40,120 bases of DNA. Source: Polychytrium aggregatum. Taxonomy: Eukaryota; Chytridiomycota; Chytridiomycetes; Polychytriales. Location: positions 1 through 40,120 of the forward strand of contig NW_026516447.1 in assembly GCF_025602895.1 (NCBI RefSeq). The letters run 5' to 3'. A program made the translations under genes and the position numbers. Positions 28,477-39,037 of this stretch are shown in pieces. Each line of letters starts with the position of its first letter. Position 1 is the first letter of the stretch. Below the pieces are notes generated by a model. That model was given only the letters and a program-made list of their open reading frames with translations, had not been told where the DNA came from and made no database searches.

Positions 28477-29306
28477 CCATTGGGAACGATGGGGCATGCA
28501 TGTCCCATCCACAAAGTGGTGGGAAACCCCATCCATCGTGCACGGGGCTCCGTTTGGTTGAGCGTTGGATTGATCTGACTCACTGCTATCTCCCTGACAC
28601 ATTGGATTTCGCATAGGTATGAAGGGTCCAGAATATTGTGATCTAGTCCTGCCCAAAGCAGCGACAACGACCAGTGCGCTATTGCATCCACAGAACCCAA
28701 AAGCACCTTATATTGGTTGACTTCATTATTTCGTGTGAAGGTCGCGTGTGATGTGGCTTATGAATGCAGCACCAACAACATCAATCAGAACGAGGGCCAA
28801 CGCAGCACAAAGCAAGGTGAACCATGAAAACATTGTCAGCAGCAACAGCGACAATAATAATGCATAAACATCGTTCACAACGTTTGCCAGCATCCTGATT
28901 GATTTGAAGTTATAGTCGGGGATCCAAGGGAGGATGGCCTTCAGACATGCCCACTTGATTCATTTGATTTTGGGCGATTTTGGGTGAGAGGCAAGTACAG
29001 ATATTAGCGCTCGATTCGACTTTCGAGTCAGGCTTACATATGCGACGATCAACATGGCTGCTGTCAGTTTCAATATAGCCTCTCTGAGCTCCCCCTCCCC
29101 AACAAAAGATCATGGATGGATATGTACACGAGATTGTCTCATCTCGTCCGACCGCGACTTCAAAGTATCACGCAATCCATTTCATCAAGGGACGGCTTAC
29201 CCATCCAGCGAGCTGTTTCGTGAGCCAAATGGAAATATGCACCAAAATCGCAATTTCGCCTGTTTGAACGATGGCTTCGGACCTTTCGGTCTCAATGACC
29301 CTGACG
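28477..29306. other. Region between relic copy C and the SMPD4-like gene, no gene assigned
   Basis: These 830 bp may include more of relic C on the 28477-28650 side, because open frames run across the point where copy A is cut. They also hold the 3' flank of the SMPD4-like gene. From about 28700 the sequence is AT-richer and full of stops. I see no protein family or RNA gene. Confidence 0.3.
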
Positions 29307-32300
29307 TCAACATTGACGCATTTTCTTTTGCCGCTCTTGATCTAGCGTGTCGGCGGCCAGCAATGCCATTATTTCAGTGATGCGGTACTCCAAGGGTTCA
29401 TCAGATTTACAGCCTTCGGACAGAGTAGATCGATGCTGAAGAACGCGCTCCACCTTCCAACGCGATAACACCGATATCCCTAACAATAGCACCGACGACA
29501 GTAAGAGCAATAAAGCTTCACTACGCACCTGCTCTCTGCCTTCCACCGAGAGGGACGTAGGATGACTATGGTCCAGCATGTCATATGATTCCGCATCAAT
29601 TGTATCCAAATACGGGCTGGCTTGAGGCTTGGTCGTGTAAAGGGCCGAGTTGTATCGGATGCTGCACAGCGCAGGCCAGAGCTCTTGCAGGCATTCGCTC
29701 AGCTTTCTTAATCGGTTCATTGCTCTATCAACATCGGCTAACAGGCGAAGATTTTCTGAGCTTCCTCGGTCGTCACTGCTCATATAGCCATGAAACAAAT
29801 CGAAAAACTTTCTTATCCATCCAACGCCGGTCAAAATGGTCCACAACAACCAAGCGACTCCGGAGGTGGTGGTGGGGTAGTCCGGAAAAACCTTGGGCAG
29901 TCGCCTGTTCTTCTCGAAATCGGAGGGGCGTAAAGGTGCCAATGTTGGCCGATCTGGGCCGTCGGCCGCATATGAACCACTTCGTGACATGGATGGTGTG
30001 TTTGAAGTGGTTGGTATGAGCAGCGGCGAGTAAGTTTCCAGCCGGCCGATGGAGTTGTAGATATTGTTCATCAGCCAAACAGTCTAGAAGAGTCGGGGAA
30101 AGAGACGTGTTAACTGTGGCTTGAGTAGAAACGCTGCTTGTGCACGCTGTAACTCTGCCAGAGGACTCAAGTTCCACGTAAGCTACATCTGCCGCAGCCA
30201 CAGTAGCTCAGAGGCTGGGATCCATCTGGGGCTGTGTCTCGGTAGCTTGACTGAGGAACAGTGACTCTCTGTCTCACTAATTCAAAGGGAGCTCGAGTTC
30301 TCCAACAAAGCCCTCCCCCCTTGGGCCACTCAATCCAGCCTCTTGTTGTTACCGTAGTTTTGATTCCTGATTCTTCGTCCTTCTGGAACACGGGTTCATA
30401 TTTTTCCTCGCCAAGCATGGATAGAAGGTGTTGTCGAACCGCAGGGCCAGCATTCGAAAGCGGGGAAACAGTTGAAGGACGGGGTTTCGGAAGATTGCCC
30501 GGGACATTCGAAAGACTCAACGTCGGTGAGGAGGATTTCAACAGCGCAGAATATGATCCTTCTAAGGCATCAAGAGTGCTTCGCAAATAGTCGCTGCTGT
30601 AAGCAAACATGACCCTCTCCAACATGTCAAGAAAATCCATGCCTGGAGACAATCGCTTTGTGATAATGTGGCCGGAATGTGTGGAGCGCCTGTCTACTGT
30701 ATGTCGGACCGCCGAAAACAAGTCGAATTGCACAGATCGCTCAATGAAGATGCGGAGCAAAACTGAATAAAAGGCAAAGTTGTGGACAATGAAAAATAGC
30801 CTAAACATCGAGTTTGTAGATTGATCTTGTGTTAGAGAGGTCGCCGTGTCGGATCCACAGGCAACACAGTGATCTCGCGATTTTCAGGGCTTGGGAGCCT
30901 ACCAGGATTCATCAAGATTATTCGGCTCGTATGGCGTGATATATTTGAGCCAGATTTCGACAATCTACAGAGATTCCCTGGTCGTTAGAGCATGATGGGA
31001 TGGAGTGTCGGTCTTTGGTCACAAATCACGAATCTTACTGAGGAATAACCTTCATCGATTGGCCAGAACTCGAGAGAGTTGTGGAAAAAATGAAAGAGTT
31101 TCTTTTGGAGGGAAGAAATGACCCGTCGCTGTATGATAACCTCGACAGGTTGATCTACCCATGGACTGACGTCGTGAAGAGGAAGCCCCGTGAAGATATC
31201 TTGGAGATTAGACTTGGAAAGATGGGCTACCAAAGTGTGTATGCATTTGATCCTGAGTGATGATGGGCACTCGTAACGCTGGATTGTTTCATGCGTGAAG
31301 TTGATCAGAGATGGGTATGTCCTTGGAGCACCTTAACGATCGTATTGCGGCACCGGCACCTCCCGATCCTGGCTGCAGTGATGCTGACTACAACTTACAT
31401 CCTCAGCCACGCGGTATCCTTGGGTGATCCACTGGTCCGAGAGAATAACGCCTAGAGCCTCACTCATGGACAGGACTATGTATCGTTGACTGGGGTTGCT
31501 TGCGAGGCTATCTCTATAAGTATATCAAAGTATTTCAGTGTGCTATGAGCGCTTCCACTGCAAACAAACAATACCCATCCATGCACAGCCTCGAGGAGCA
31601 AAGCATGCATCGTGGTACACGTGAGGCCGGCGACATACAATGACGTGATAACTGTGTCGGCCGAGGCAGCTGTCAAAGTAGAGGGCTGCGGTACCAGCGG
31701 GATAAAGTACTTGATATACATTGTCACAAGTTGAAGGTAGAGAGCGCTAAAACTCTGCATGTTGTCCGCCTTGGTAGAAAGCGGATTCTTGAAACCAATC
31801 TGGAGTTCCCGCGAAAGCTTGGACAGATATTGCCCTCCAGTACTCTCGGCCGCACTCGCCTTCAGAATGCGAGGAACAAGGGTTGGGTGCGACTTAGTGC
31901 CGAGGCTTAGATTCAGCCGCTCGATCAAGTCGCTCCAGCTCATAGCTTTTTAAACACTGACCACTCCTGTCGCTCGCTCGCCGCTGCCCTGAGCCACAGA
32001 CGACGCAAAGCTAAACATGAAGTACTCGAACATATCTGTGTGAGAGGGAAAAGCCGATTAGCTTCCATGGGTGTAGATCAGAAGCTGTCTGCAGGGCACT
32101 TCCAGCTCATCGCGTGTTCGATCAGTGCCCCTACTGAAATTGACGGATTTGACGGAGCTTATCCGTGGCTTTGAATTGTCCGACTTGCTCGCAATTGAGT
32201 CGTGGGACTTTGATGAAGATAGCTCGTCCATTATAAGCACTCGTCGATAAAGCGCTGGCAAAGACTTGTAGTCCATGCCCTCAAAGGCATTCGTGACATA

Positions 32301-33046
32301 GCTCTACGGTGCGATGGGACGCAGATCAGTCATGAGTCATCGATACTTGGCGAGGCAGTGTGCGCCATCGGGATCAGGGTTCGGACGCCGAGCGTGTTAT
32401 ATCGGTGGTAAATGCAAGGGCCAGCTGTCGCCTCCGAACAACGGGGTGAGTCAGGTGTAAAACAGAGTGCCGAGTCGGGGACACACAGGCAACCAGCGTC
32501 ATCGATTGTGTTGTGGGATTGCAAGGCGCGATGCCGAGCTCGTTGAAACCGAGCCCGTAGACATCACGTAAGACTGGCCACTATGCTGGGCGAGACACCG
32601 AAACCGGGAGTAACGTACAGGGAGTCTCTCGACAGGGACCTCGTAAGCCAGGCCAGAAGTCAGAGCTGCGTTCTGAAGTAGTTTGAGCAAGAGTCCGGTT
32701 GGCGACAACAGATCTATCAAGAGTCGTCGCTCATCCGGGGACATCGAGAAATGAATAACCCCGCTGAACGGGTCGAATGAGGAAGACATACGGTCCAGTC
32801 AGCATCCACGACAAGAACTTGAACACAATTTTTCTGCCATGAGGGCTGCTGGAACGATCGGACTTACGGGTAAACACGAGAGCCAAAGAGATACGCGCAG
32901 AGAGCCGGGAGCGATTGATAAAACTCCTCAAACTTTGAATCGCCCTGATCTTGGACGGTTGCCCAGAGTTTCAGAAGCGTCTGCCCAACTTCCCGAAAGG
33001 GACGGTGGGTCTGTAGGAACTGGTCGAGCTTCTCGTTCTGGCTCAT
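29307..33046 (-). CDS. SMPD4: Neutral sphingomyelinase 3-like protein (SMPD4 family)
   Basis: SMPD4 is a C-terminally anchored protein of the ER and nuclear envelope, described as a Mg-dependent neutral sphingomyelinase and linked to nuclear pores. Family-like stretches appear in order on the minus strand. These are an N-terminal exon from 33046 (MSQNEKLDQFLQTHRPF ... LPALCAYLFGS), then LLSPTGLLLKLLQNAALTSG and YEVPVERLPVRY (about 32700-32600), DMFEYFMFSFASS (about 32035), and KLFHFFHNSLEFWPIDEG (about 31100). IVEIWLKYITPYEPNNLDES (about 30960-30900) follows, then RLFFIVHNFAFYSVLLRIF. The C-terminus has a Leu-rich span (ALLLLLSSVLLLGISVL) near 29520, matching the usual membrane anchor. At least eight exons are needed, and I did not fix every junction. 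The start at 33046 is the Met that opens the conserved N-terminal exon. Family call fairly sure; enzyme activity is not shown by sequence. Confidence 0.75.
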
Positions 33047-33373
33047 GTCGACAACGGCACGCGGATATGGGCTGGAGATGGAGCGAACGGGCTGGCCCGA
33101 TGACGGGGGGCGGTCCCTGGCCAAGGCCAACCCAGGCGGTTCGAGTGCGGGATGTGTCATCCAGTGTCTGTGGAAATTGGAGGGCCCGTGCGGGGCCGAA
33201 AATGCGCCAATCGGCAGCGCGCCCGGTGCTGTGCGGGTGGCTCTTGCCAGGGCTCCGGTGGCGAAGAGGCGGACTGCGTCTGGCCTCGGCCTTTGCTCTG
33301 CGCTCTGCCTTCGTCTCCGAGTCCGCCACCAGCACTGCCTGGCGACCAGCATATCCCCCGCCGCATCCCCAGC
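33047..33373. promoter_or_regulatory. Shared upstream region of SMPD4-like gene and metacaspase
   Basis: These 327 bp are strongly GC-rich and lie between divergent start codons. Long open frames across them on both strands reflect GC content rather than a gene. Promoter role inferred from position. Confidence 0.35.
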
Positions 33374-35088
33374 ATGAACTTCAACCTGGTCGAGCTTGAG
33401 GATCATCCGGTCCACGGCCACAAAACACAGGTTTGGTCCCGCGCGCGCGCCGCCAGTCGATAGAAGCGGCAGTGCTTTGTGTTGGCACTGATGGCACCCC
33501 GTCTTGTCCGCTGGGCTCCAGTTTTCGTTCACAAAGGAGACGTATACATCCACAACCAAGACAAAGGATGGAGCTGTCGTGCACCACTACGAGAGCCACT
33601 CGAGCAGCACCCCTGCTGCTCGCTCGCCTCGCAAAAAGGTTCGCCGTGTGTGTTGCTTGGAAAGCTTACATGGTTCCTGAAGCACAGGACTGTTCCCGAC
33701 TGTTCCCGACAAAGGGGATGCTCTCCTAACATGGGCTATTCAATCGCTGCCAGGCGCTGTTGATCGGCATCAACTACATTGGCTCCAAGCACGAACTCAA
33801 GGGCTGTATCAACGACATCAAAAACATTCAGTCGTGGCTCTTGAAGCGCGACCCGGCCTATGGCGAGCATCTGGTGGTTCTCCGTGATGACCATGAAAAC
33901 CCGGTGCATCATCCGACACGAAACAACATCATCAACGCAATGCGTTGGCTTGCTCTCGATACAGCTCCCGGAGATCGACTCTTTTTCCACTACTCTGGCC
34001 ATGGCTCCACGGCACCATCTCACGATAGCTTAGAGGACGAGCCCACCGGCCTCGACGAGACGATGGTTCCCGTTGATTTTACAACAAACGGCTTTATTAT
34101 CGACGACGATATCCACGACATACTGTGCAAGCCCATAGCCTCTGGGGTGCAACTGGTTGCGTTTGTTGATTGCTGCCACTCAGGCACAATCTTCGACCTC
34201 CCGTACACATATCGCCCCGGTAAGCGCCTTCGGATGTGCTCAACATACGAGGGTACCAGTCATTCCGTGGGCGCACGAGATGCGCGGGCGGTGAAATTTG
34301 AGCTGTTGACCGTGCGAGCGTCTCCATCCGAGGAAACGTTGAAAGAATTTCGGTGAACATCCTCTAAGGCTCCGCTCGTCGACAACTTGGGCTGTGGCTG
34401 CGAAGAGGAGCAAAGTGGACTGAACTGACTGAATCCCCAACAAAACCCTTGCAGATGGCTCCCTTGACATTGTCGTCAAGAGCAACAACTCCATCATTGA
34501 TGCGCTTCATCCCACAGTAAGTAAATCCTGGAATCAATACCGATTGGAAATGCCGCGCGGTTCCGTTAACATCATCTCGATCTATGAACCAGGGCGGGTT
34601 CTTCAAACTCTTGACAGAGCATTTTCAATCGACTGACCATCAAGACATGCTCGAAGTGCTGCTCCATCATGGCGTTTCCCGCGACCAGATCGCCACACCG
34701 GCCCCTATTCCCTCCAGAAACAAGACATGCGGCGCCATCTTTCAATTTTCTGGTTGCAAAGACGTGCAAACCTCTGCCGACGCAAAGATCTCGGGGCAGG
34801 CGCGCGGCGCATTGACGTATGCTCTGTTGGCTGTCCTTGCCAAGAAACCACACCCAACATATACTGAGCTCCTGCAAGACATCCGTGACATTTTGAGACC
34901 AACGTTCACTCAAATTCCCCAACTTTCCACGGGTTATCTGGTGTGTATCCGTCGTTCTGTCTGTGAGAGAGCAGGGTTGGCAACGCTGCCCTCCAATTTC
35001 AGAAGTGTCACACTAACCCCTTCCATACGACACGTGGCCACGTTCGCCGAACAAGACGGATGTGCACAGCGTACGATTTGAGATTTAA
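33374..35088 (+). CDS. Type I metacaspase (caspase-like cysteine protease)
   Basis: Metacaspases are Ca-dependent cysteine proteases that cut after Arg/Lys and act in proteostasis and cell death. Five exons join in phase (33374-33430, 33754-34219, 34455-34516, 34593-34940, 35056-35088) to give 321 residues. The core starts ALLIGINYIGSKHELKGCIND. The catalytic dyad is H102 in FHYSGHG and C160 in VDCCHSG. The substrate-pocket and Ca-region stretch DEPTGLDETMVPVD is present. The C-terminal subunit carries ISGQARGALTYALL and the closing TDVHSVRFEI. The N-terminal part is only 19 residues (MNFNLVELEDHPVHGHKTQ), so the Pro/Gln-rich prodomain of typical fungal metacaspases is absent, unless an upstream exon was missed. 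Introns are 62-323 bp, all GT-AG. The start is divergent from the SMPD4-like gene, 327 bp away. Confidence 0.92.
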
Positions 35089-35516
35089 GGCCGCACGGAA
35101 AGAAAGCCAGATGACAGCCACCAATTTAGTAGTACCCAGCTTGAATACCCGACTTCCCCTCCCCACCACCACTCGAAAGTTGCTTCCTCCTTGCCATGGC
35201 AAGTTGGATGCAAAATGGCAGCTTTGTCCTTGATTGTGCAGCATCGGATTGAATGGGAGGACCTTCCAGTACATGTCCGCTCTGCACCAGGTGAATATAT
35301 GTGTTTCCCAAAGCCGGAACCTCTGCCGGAGATAGGGGGGGGGTGATTCCACACGTGAGCATTACTCTTGCAATCGGTGTCTGGTGTCTCGATTGAGACT
35401 TCGATTTGGAGAAACCAGCACCGCTCTATAGCCGTTTGCTCGGGATGAAACGGGACGGCGCCAATTTATGCTCTACTGGTGCGTCGCCCCTTGCTTGTGG
35501 TTACAAGCAATCCAAT
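35089..35516. other. Intergenic between metacaspase and the mobile element
   Basis: These 428 bp follow the metacaspase stop. They hold its 3' flank and end at the left inverted repeat of the element. No gene or RNA is recognised. Confidence 0.3.
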
Positions 35517-35529
35517 AAAAAACGGGACA
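35517..35529 (+). repeat. Left terminal inverted repeat
   Basis: This 13-bp repeat (six A then CGGGACA) pairs with 39110-39122 on the other strand. It is followed by CCCGGGTTTTT, which could pair back with AAAAACGGG. It lies 59 bp before the transposase ATG. Confidence 0.6.
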
Positions 35530-35587
35530 CCCGGGTTTTTGACCATTCATCGAATATTTTGTTACCCAATGTTATCGCGCGCTGGCC

Positions 35588-36394
35588 ATGACCATTCGCC
35601 ACACATCCGACTTTCGCACCGCCGCATTGCGATGCTACGCCCTCATCCATAGCCTGCGCAAGGTCGCCTCCATATTCAGTGTATCCAAGAGCACCATCCA
35701 TCGATGGCACCGAGGATGCAAGCTGGATGACTCACCCCGAGTCCCAGCTCGCAGATCCACTTTCTTCGAGCAGGCATGTCCAGTCATTCGCACCCTGATT
35801 GAACAGGACCCGTTCCAGACTGGTCCTGTGTTGCGATGCAAGCTCGAGTCCATCCTCCAGAGGAAAGTATCACTCTCACTCTGCCACACTGCCATCCAGC
35901 GAGCAGGTCTCTCACACAAGAGGGCAACACACCTCTACAAGTCCAAGCGACTGGATGAGCGAGTGGCACAGTTCAGGGACCAGGTCCAATCCATCGACCC
36001 ACGACGATTCGTTTTTGTCGATGAGACGGGGATCAGGAGATCCATTTTCCCTCTCTACGGATACTCACCGAAGGGTGCTCCGCTTCGCCAGCGCAATCGC
36101 ATGAAGCACAAGTCTGTCTCGGCTGCATTTGCCATCAACCACTCTGGTGTGCTGCATCGCATGTACATCCCCACATCATTCAAGACACACTCGATGGTCG
36201 AGTTCTTTGAGCGAGCGAGCTTCCCAGACGACTCTGTGATTGTGATGGACAATGTCAGCATGCACAAGACAAGGGCTGTCCTGGACTGCATCGAGCGCCG
36301 AGGATGGTCAGTGATCTTCACCCCACCTGCTTCACCCGACTTCAATCCCATCGAGAACTTCTTTGGGGTTGAGTCCCCACCGATTTGGGGTTGA
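35588..36394 (+). pseudogene. IS630/Tc1-mariner-type transposase, 3'-truncated
   Basis: This DDE transposase cuts and joins transposon ends at short inverted repeats. The frame has 268 codons. A helix-turn-helix lies at about residues 10-45 (LRKVASIFSVSKSTIHRWHR). The catalytic triad is D145 in FVFVDETGI, D221 in VIVMDNVSMHKT and E256 in SPDFNPIENFFG; the 34-residue spacing gives DD34E. Reading frame homology stops right after ENFFG. The frame then runs into the triple repeat at 36362 and stops, so roughly the last 30-40 residues usual for the family are missing. The catalytic residues are intact, so activity cannot be excluded, but loss of the tail makes it likely dead. The start is the ATG at 35588 in front of the HTH. 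Confidence 0.85.
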
Positions 36395-36424
36395 GTTCCT
36401 CCAATTTGGGGTTTAGTCCCCAAT
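36362..36424 (+). repeat. Three imperfect 21-bp tandem repeats at the transposase break
   Basis: Units at 36362-36383, 36384-36404 and 36405-36424 share TTTGGGGTTGAGTCCCC with small changes. Each core, GGGG-TTGAGT-CCCC, is a small palindrome with a 6-bp loop. The array begins exactly where transposase homology ends and supplies its stop codon, so it may be the left boundary of the inserted Fanzor module. Confidence 0.85.
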
Positions 36425-36529
36425 CACGCCGCCATTCTCACGCTCACATCCCTGGCTTGAACCTCTCGGCGATTTTTGAACAGGGTCACTTCCCCAACCA
36501 GCCCGCGCAGACGGGTTCCTGCTCTCGGG

Positions 36530-36536
36530 TATAAAT
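36530..36536 (+). promoter_or_regulatory. TATA-box-like site of the Fanzor gene
   Basis: TATAAAT sits 128 bp upstream of the Fanzor ATG. It is followed by a pyrimidine-rich stretch (about 36546-36575) suitable for a transcription start. This suggests the Fanzor has its own promoter, independent of the transposase. Confidence 0.45.
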
Positions 36537-36664
36537 GCCACACCTTCGTCCTGCTGCTTTCTTCCCTCATCTCGCCTTGATCTGATCATCGCGCTATTGT
36601 ACGATAAAAAAAAGTCTCTGCTCTGACCAGTACCACTGGCAGGCATCCAGCATCCTCTGCCCCC

Positions 36665-39037
36665 ATGCCTCCGAAGCGCAAGGGTGCCGGTGATGGCCAG
36701 CCTCGGCCACCCAGGCCCAAGAAAGCCAAGTCACAGTCGGAGCCTGTCTCTGGTTCGTACTCTGATCCCACGCATGCTTGGTCGTCTGTTGCTCCGTCGC
36801 TCACCACCACTGCTTCTGCAGATCCAATGGATGTCGATCCCACCGAGCCTGGTCCATCTACTTCCTCGAGTACCGGCAAGCGATGTCCCAAGTGCGATGG
36901 CACCGATCACGAACGTTGCAACACCAGCAAATGTCCCAAATACCGGCCCCTCAAGAGTTCTGTCGTCCCACTCGTGGATGGAAGGTCATCCGCCCCTCAG
37001 TTCAGCTGCTTCAAGCAGACGATGGATGGCTGTTGTCTCAATCCCGCTCTCCGCGACAAGATCCAGGCCACCGTCGAGGCCATGACCCAGATCCAGTTCG
37101 AGGCATCCAGGCTGCTCAACCTGCACATCCTCCGGTGCATCGAGCAGGATCTTCCCGTCCCCGTCATCTCCAAGTCCACCCCTGCTTTCGTTCGCCAATG
37201 CTTCAGGATCGTCCAGGCCGATGCCCTCTCGACGGCCAGGGACACCAAGAAATACAACGAGCATCTGGTCGCTTCCTTTCGCGACTACCAGACCACTCGG
37301 CACGCAGACCTGCCTCCGGCCCCTCGTCTGCCTGATGGCGCTCACAGTCAGCTTCTCACCCTGGCTGTCAATGCCTATGCTACCAACTGCACCACCCACC
37401 TCGACCTGGCCTACTGGCGACTCCTTCGCCGCTTCTGCGCTGCCGTCTTCCCAGCCAACAAGCATAAGCACGAAGCCATCGAGGCCTGTCTCGAGCTCTT
37501 CGAGAAACCAGGGCAGACTCCACCCAAGGCCGATCTCGAGTTCCTCTATCCCGACTTTGGCCACGTCCTGGACGAGTTTCGGTACAGCAACGACCAGGAC
37601 CGCTTCCGGGCCCTCCATCGCCTCGCACACCATGTGAGAATCCTCGCCCGAGACAAGATGGTCGACAATGTCCACAAGTGGATCGACTGTGACATGCCCG
37701 CCCTCCGAATCACCGAGCTGCAGCGCCAGACCAAGCTGGACAAGCTCACTGCCCAAGGCATTCCCTCCGACGACAAGAGGTTCACCACGGCCAAGTCTGA
37801 GCTCGGCACCACCAAGTTCAAGATCAACAAGCTGGCATCCAGACTCAAGTGGGCACTCAAGCAGCTCGCCGTCGACACTCCTCCGGCCGTGTGCACGATA
37901 GTTCCTCTATGCACAGCCAAGGCCAAGTATGTCAAGATTGACACCGTCGCACTCTGGGAGCTCCTTGGTCCAAAGAAACGCCTTGGACTCACCCGGGACA
38001 AGCTCAAGGAAGAAGGTGATGACGGCATCAACAACCAGGATCGTCTCTGGCGCAGTTGCTTCAAGCTGCGTAGTTCCCTCTTCCGTGACCGGGATATCAA
38101 TCACAAGCTGTTCAACTACGAGATCAGCACCGATGGCATTGGATGCACCATCGGTCTCGTCAAGTTTGTGCGTCGAACCGATCGCACCGAGACCTCCGAG
38201 CCTCCTCCGACTTCCGAGCAGCGTATCCAGGCCCACATCGGCGACCCAGACCCCAACCGCACCACTTGGATTGGCATCGATCCTGGAGTCGGCTCCATCT
38301 TCACGGCGGTCATCCAAGCACCGGGCCACCAAGACGAGGTGGTCTCGTTCTCCAATGGTCACTATCAGCACATGTGTGGCCATACGTCCGACACCAAGTG
38401 GCACAACACCATGAAGTATCGACTCAGCATCGAGACCTGGATGTCGACCACCCCCTCGCCCAAGGTGCCGTCCTCGGAAGCTTTCAAGGTCCATCTCACC
38501 CATGTCCTGCGACCGGAGCTGCGAGTGCAGCTCGATTTCCACCTTGGCAAGAAGGCCCGTCACCATCGCTTCACGGGCCACAAGAGGCGCCAAGTGGCCG
38601 TCGACAGGATGTGCAAGGCCGTCCTGAAGCACGCCCCGATACGGACCGATGTGGTGATCGCCTTTGGCAATGCATCATGGCGACAGGGCAAGGGCTATGC
38701 ATCCAGCCCTCGGAGGCAGCGGTTTGCTCAGTACTTTGAGCAGTTCGAGCACCACCGACGCCGTCCCAATCACCATCATGGAAGCGTCAAGGTAGTCTCG
38801 ACGAACGAGTTCAACACCTCGCAGGTGTGCTCCAAGTGCCTGGAGCCAGTTCGGTTGGAAGGACTCGATGCGCCCAGTGTTGCGAATTCCCACTTTGTCA
38901 GGAGCTGCAAGAATCCCAGCTGCCGGACAGTGTGGAATCGCGACGTCAATGCGGCGCGCAACATGATCACAGTATGCAGGTCGATTGTGGAGATCGGAGA
39001 GCGACCGGCGGTCTTCACTCGGAGGCTGCCAAAGTGA
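36665..39037 (+). CDS. Fanzor RNA-guided nuclease (TnpB-like, RuvC fold), intact
   Basis: Fanzors are eukaryotic relatives of TnpB that use a guide RNA made from the transposon end to cleave DNA. This frame is uninterrupted, 790 residues, and rather long for the family. The N-terminus has basic nuclear-localisation-like clusters (PRPKKAK at 16-22) and a cysteine/histidine cluster C74-C77-H82-C85. RuvC residues are all present: D539 in WIGIDPGVGS, E715 in STNEFNTSQVCSKC and D760 in WNRDVNAARNM. The split zinc finger is C722/C725 and C748/C753. The GNASWRQGKG motif precedes the Glu. The start is the first ATG after the TATA box; the next in-frame Met (residue 55, PMDVDP) would drop the basic region. 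There are no introns, unlike its host neighbours. The gene ends 72 bp before the right terminal repeat. Confidence 0.93.
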   Translation: MPPKRKGAGDGQPRPPRPKKAKSQSEPVSGSYSDPTHAWSSVAPSLTTTASADPMDVDPTEPGPSTSSSTGKRCPKCDGTDHERCNTSKCPKYRPLKSSVVPLVDGRSSAPQFSCFKQTMDGCCLNPALRDKIQATVEAMTQIQFEASRLLNLHILRCIEQDLPVPVISKSTPAFVRQCFRIVQADALSTARDTKKYNEHLVASFRDYQTTRHADLPPAPRLPDGAHSQLLTLAVNAYATNCTTHLDLAYWRLLRRFCAAVFPANKHKHEAIEACLELFEKPGQTPPKADLEFLYPDFGHVLDEFRYSNDQDRFRALHRLAHHVRILARDKMVDNVHKWIDCDMPALRITELQRQTKLDKLTAQGIPSDDKRFTTAKSELGTTKFKINKLASRLKWALKQLAVDTPPAVCTIVPLCTAKAKYVKIDTVALWELLGPKKRLGLTRDKLKEEGDDGINNQDRLWRSCFKLRSSLFRDRDINHKLFNYEISTDGIGCTIGLVKFVRRTDRTETSEPPPTSEQRIQAHIGDPDPNRTTWIGIDPGVGSIFTAVIQAPGHQDEVVSFSNGHYQHMCGHTSDTKWHNTMKYRLSIETWMSTTPSPKVPSSEAFKVHLTHVLRPELRVQLDFHLGKKARHHRFTGHKRRQVAVDRMCKAVLKHAPIRTDVVIAFGNASWRQGKGYASSPRRQRFAQYFEQFEHHRRRPNHHHGSVKVVSTNEFNTSQVCSKCLEPVRLEGLDAPSVANSHFVRSCKNPSCRTVWNRDVNAARNMITVCRSIVEIGERPAVFTRRLPK

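Noticed and set aside
33047..33500. Long frames on both strands in the GC-rich spacer before the metacaspase
   Set aside because: High GC content depletes stop codons. The frames have no family signature and overlap the two divergent first exons.
36362..36424. CRISPR-like array
   Set aside because: Three direct 21-bp units without spacers, in a eukaryotic transposon; it is a short tandem repeat.
36986..38632. Long minus-strand frames opposite the Fanzor gene (256 and 241 codons)
   Set aside because: They are mirror frames of a GC-rich coding sequence and lack independent motifs.
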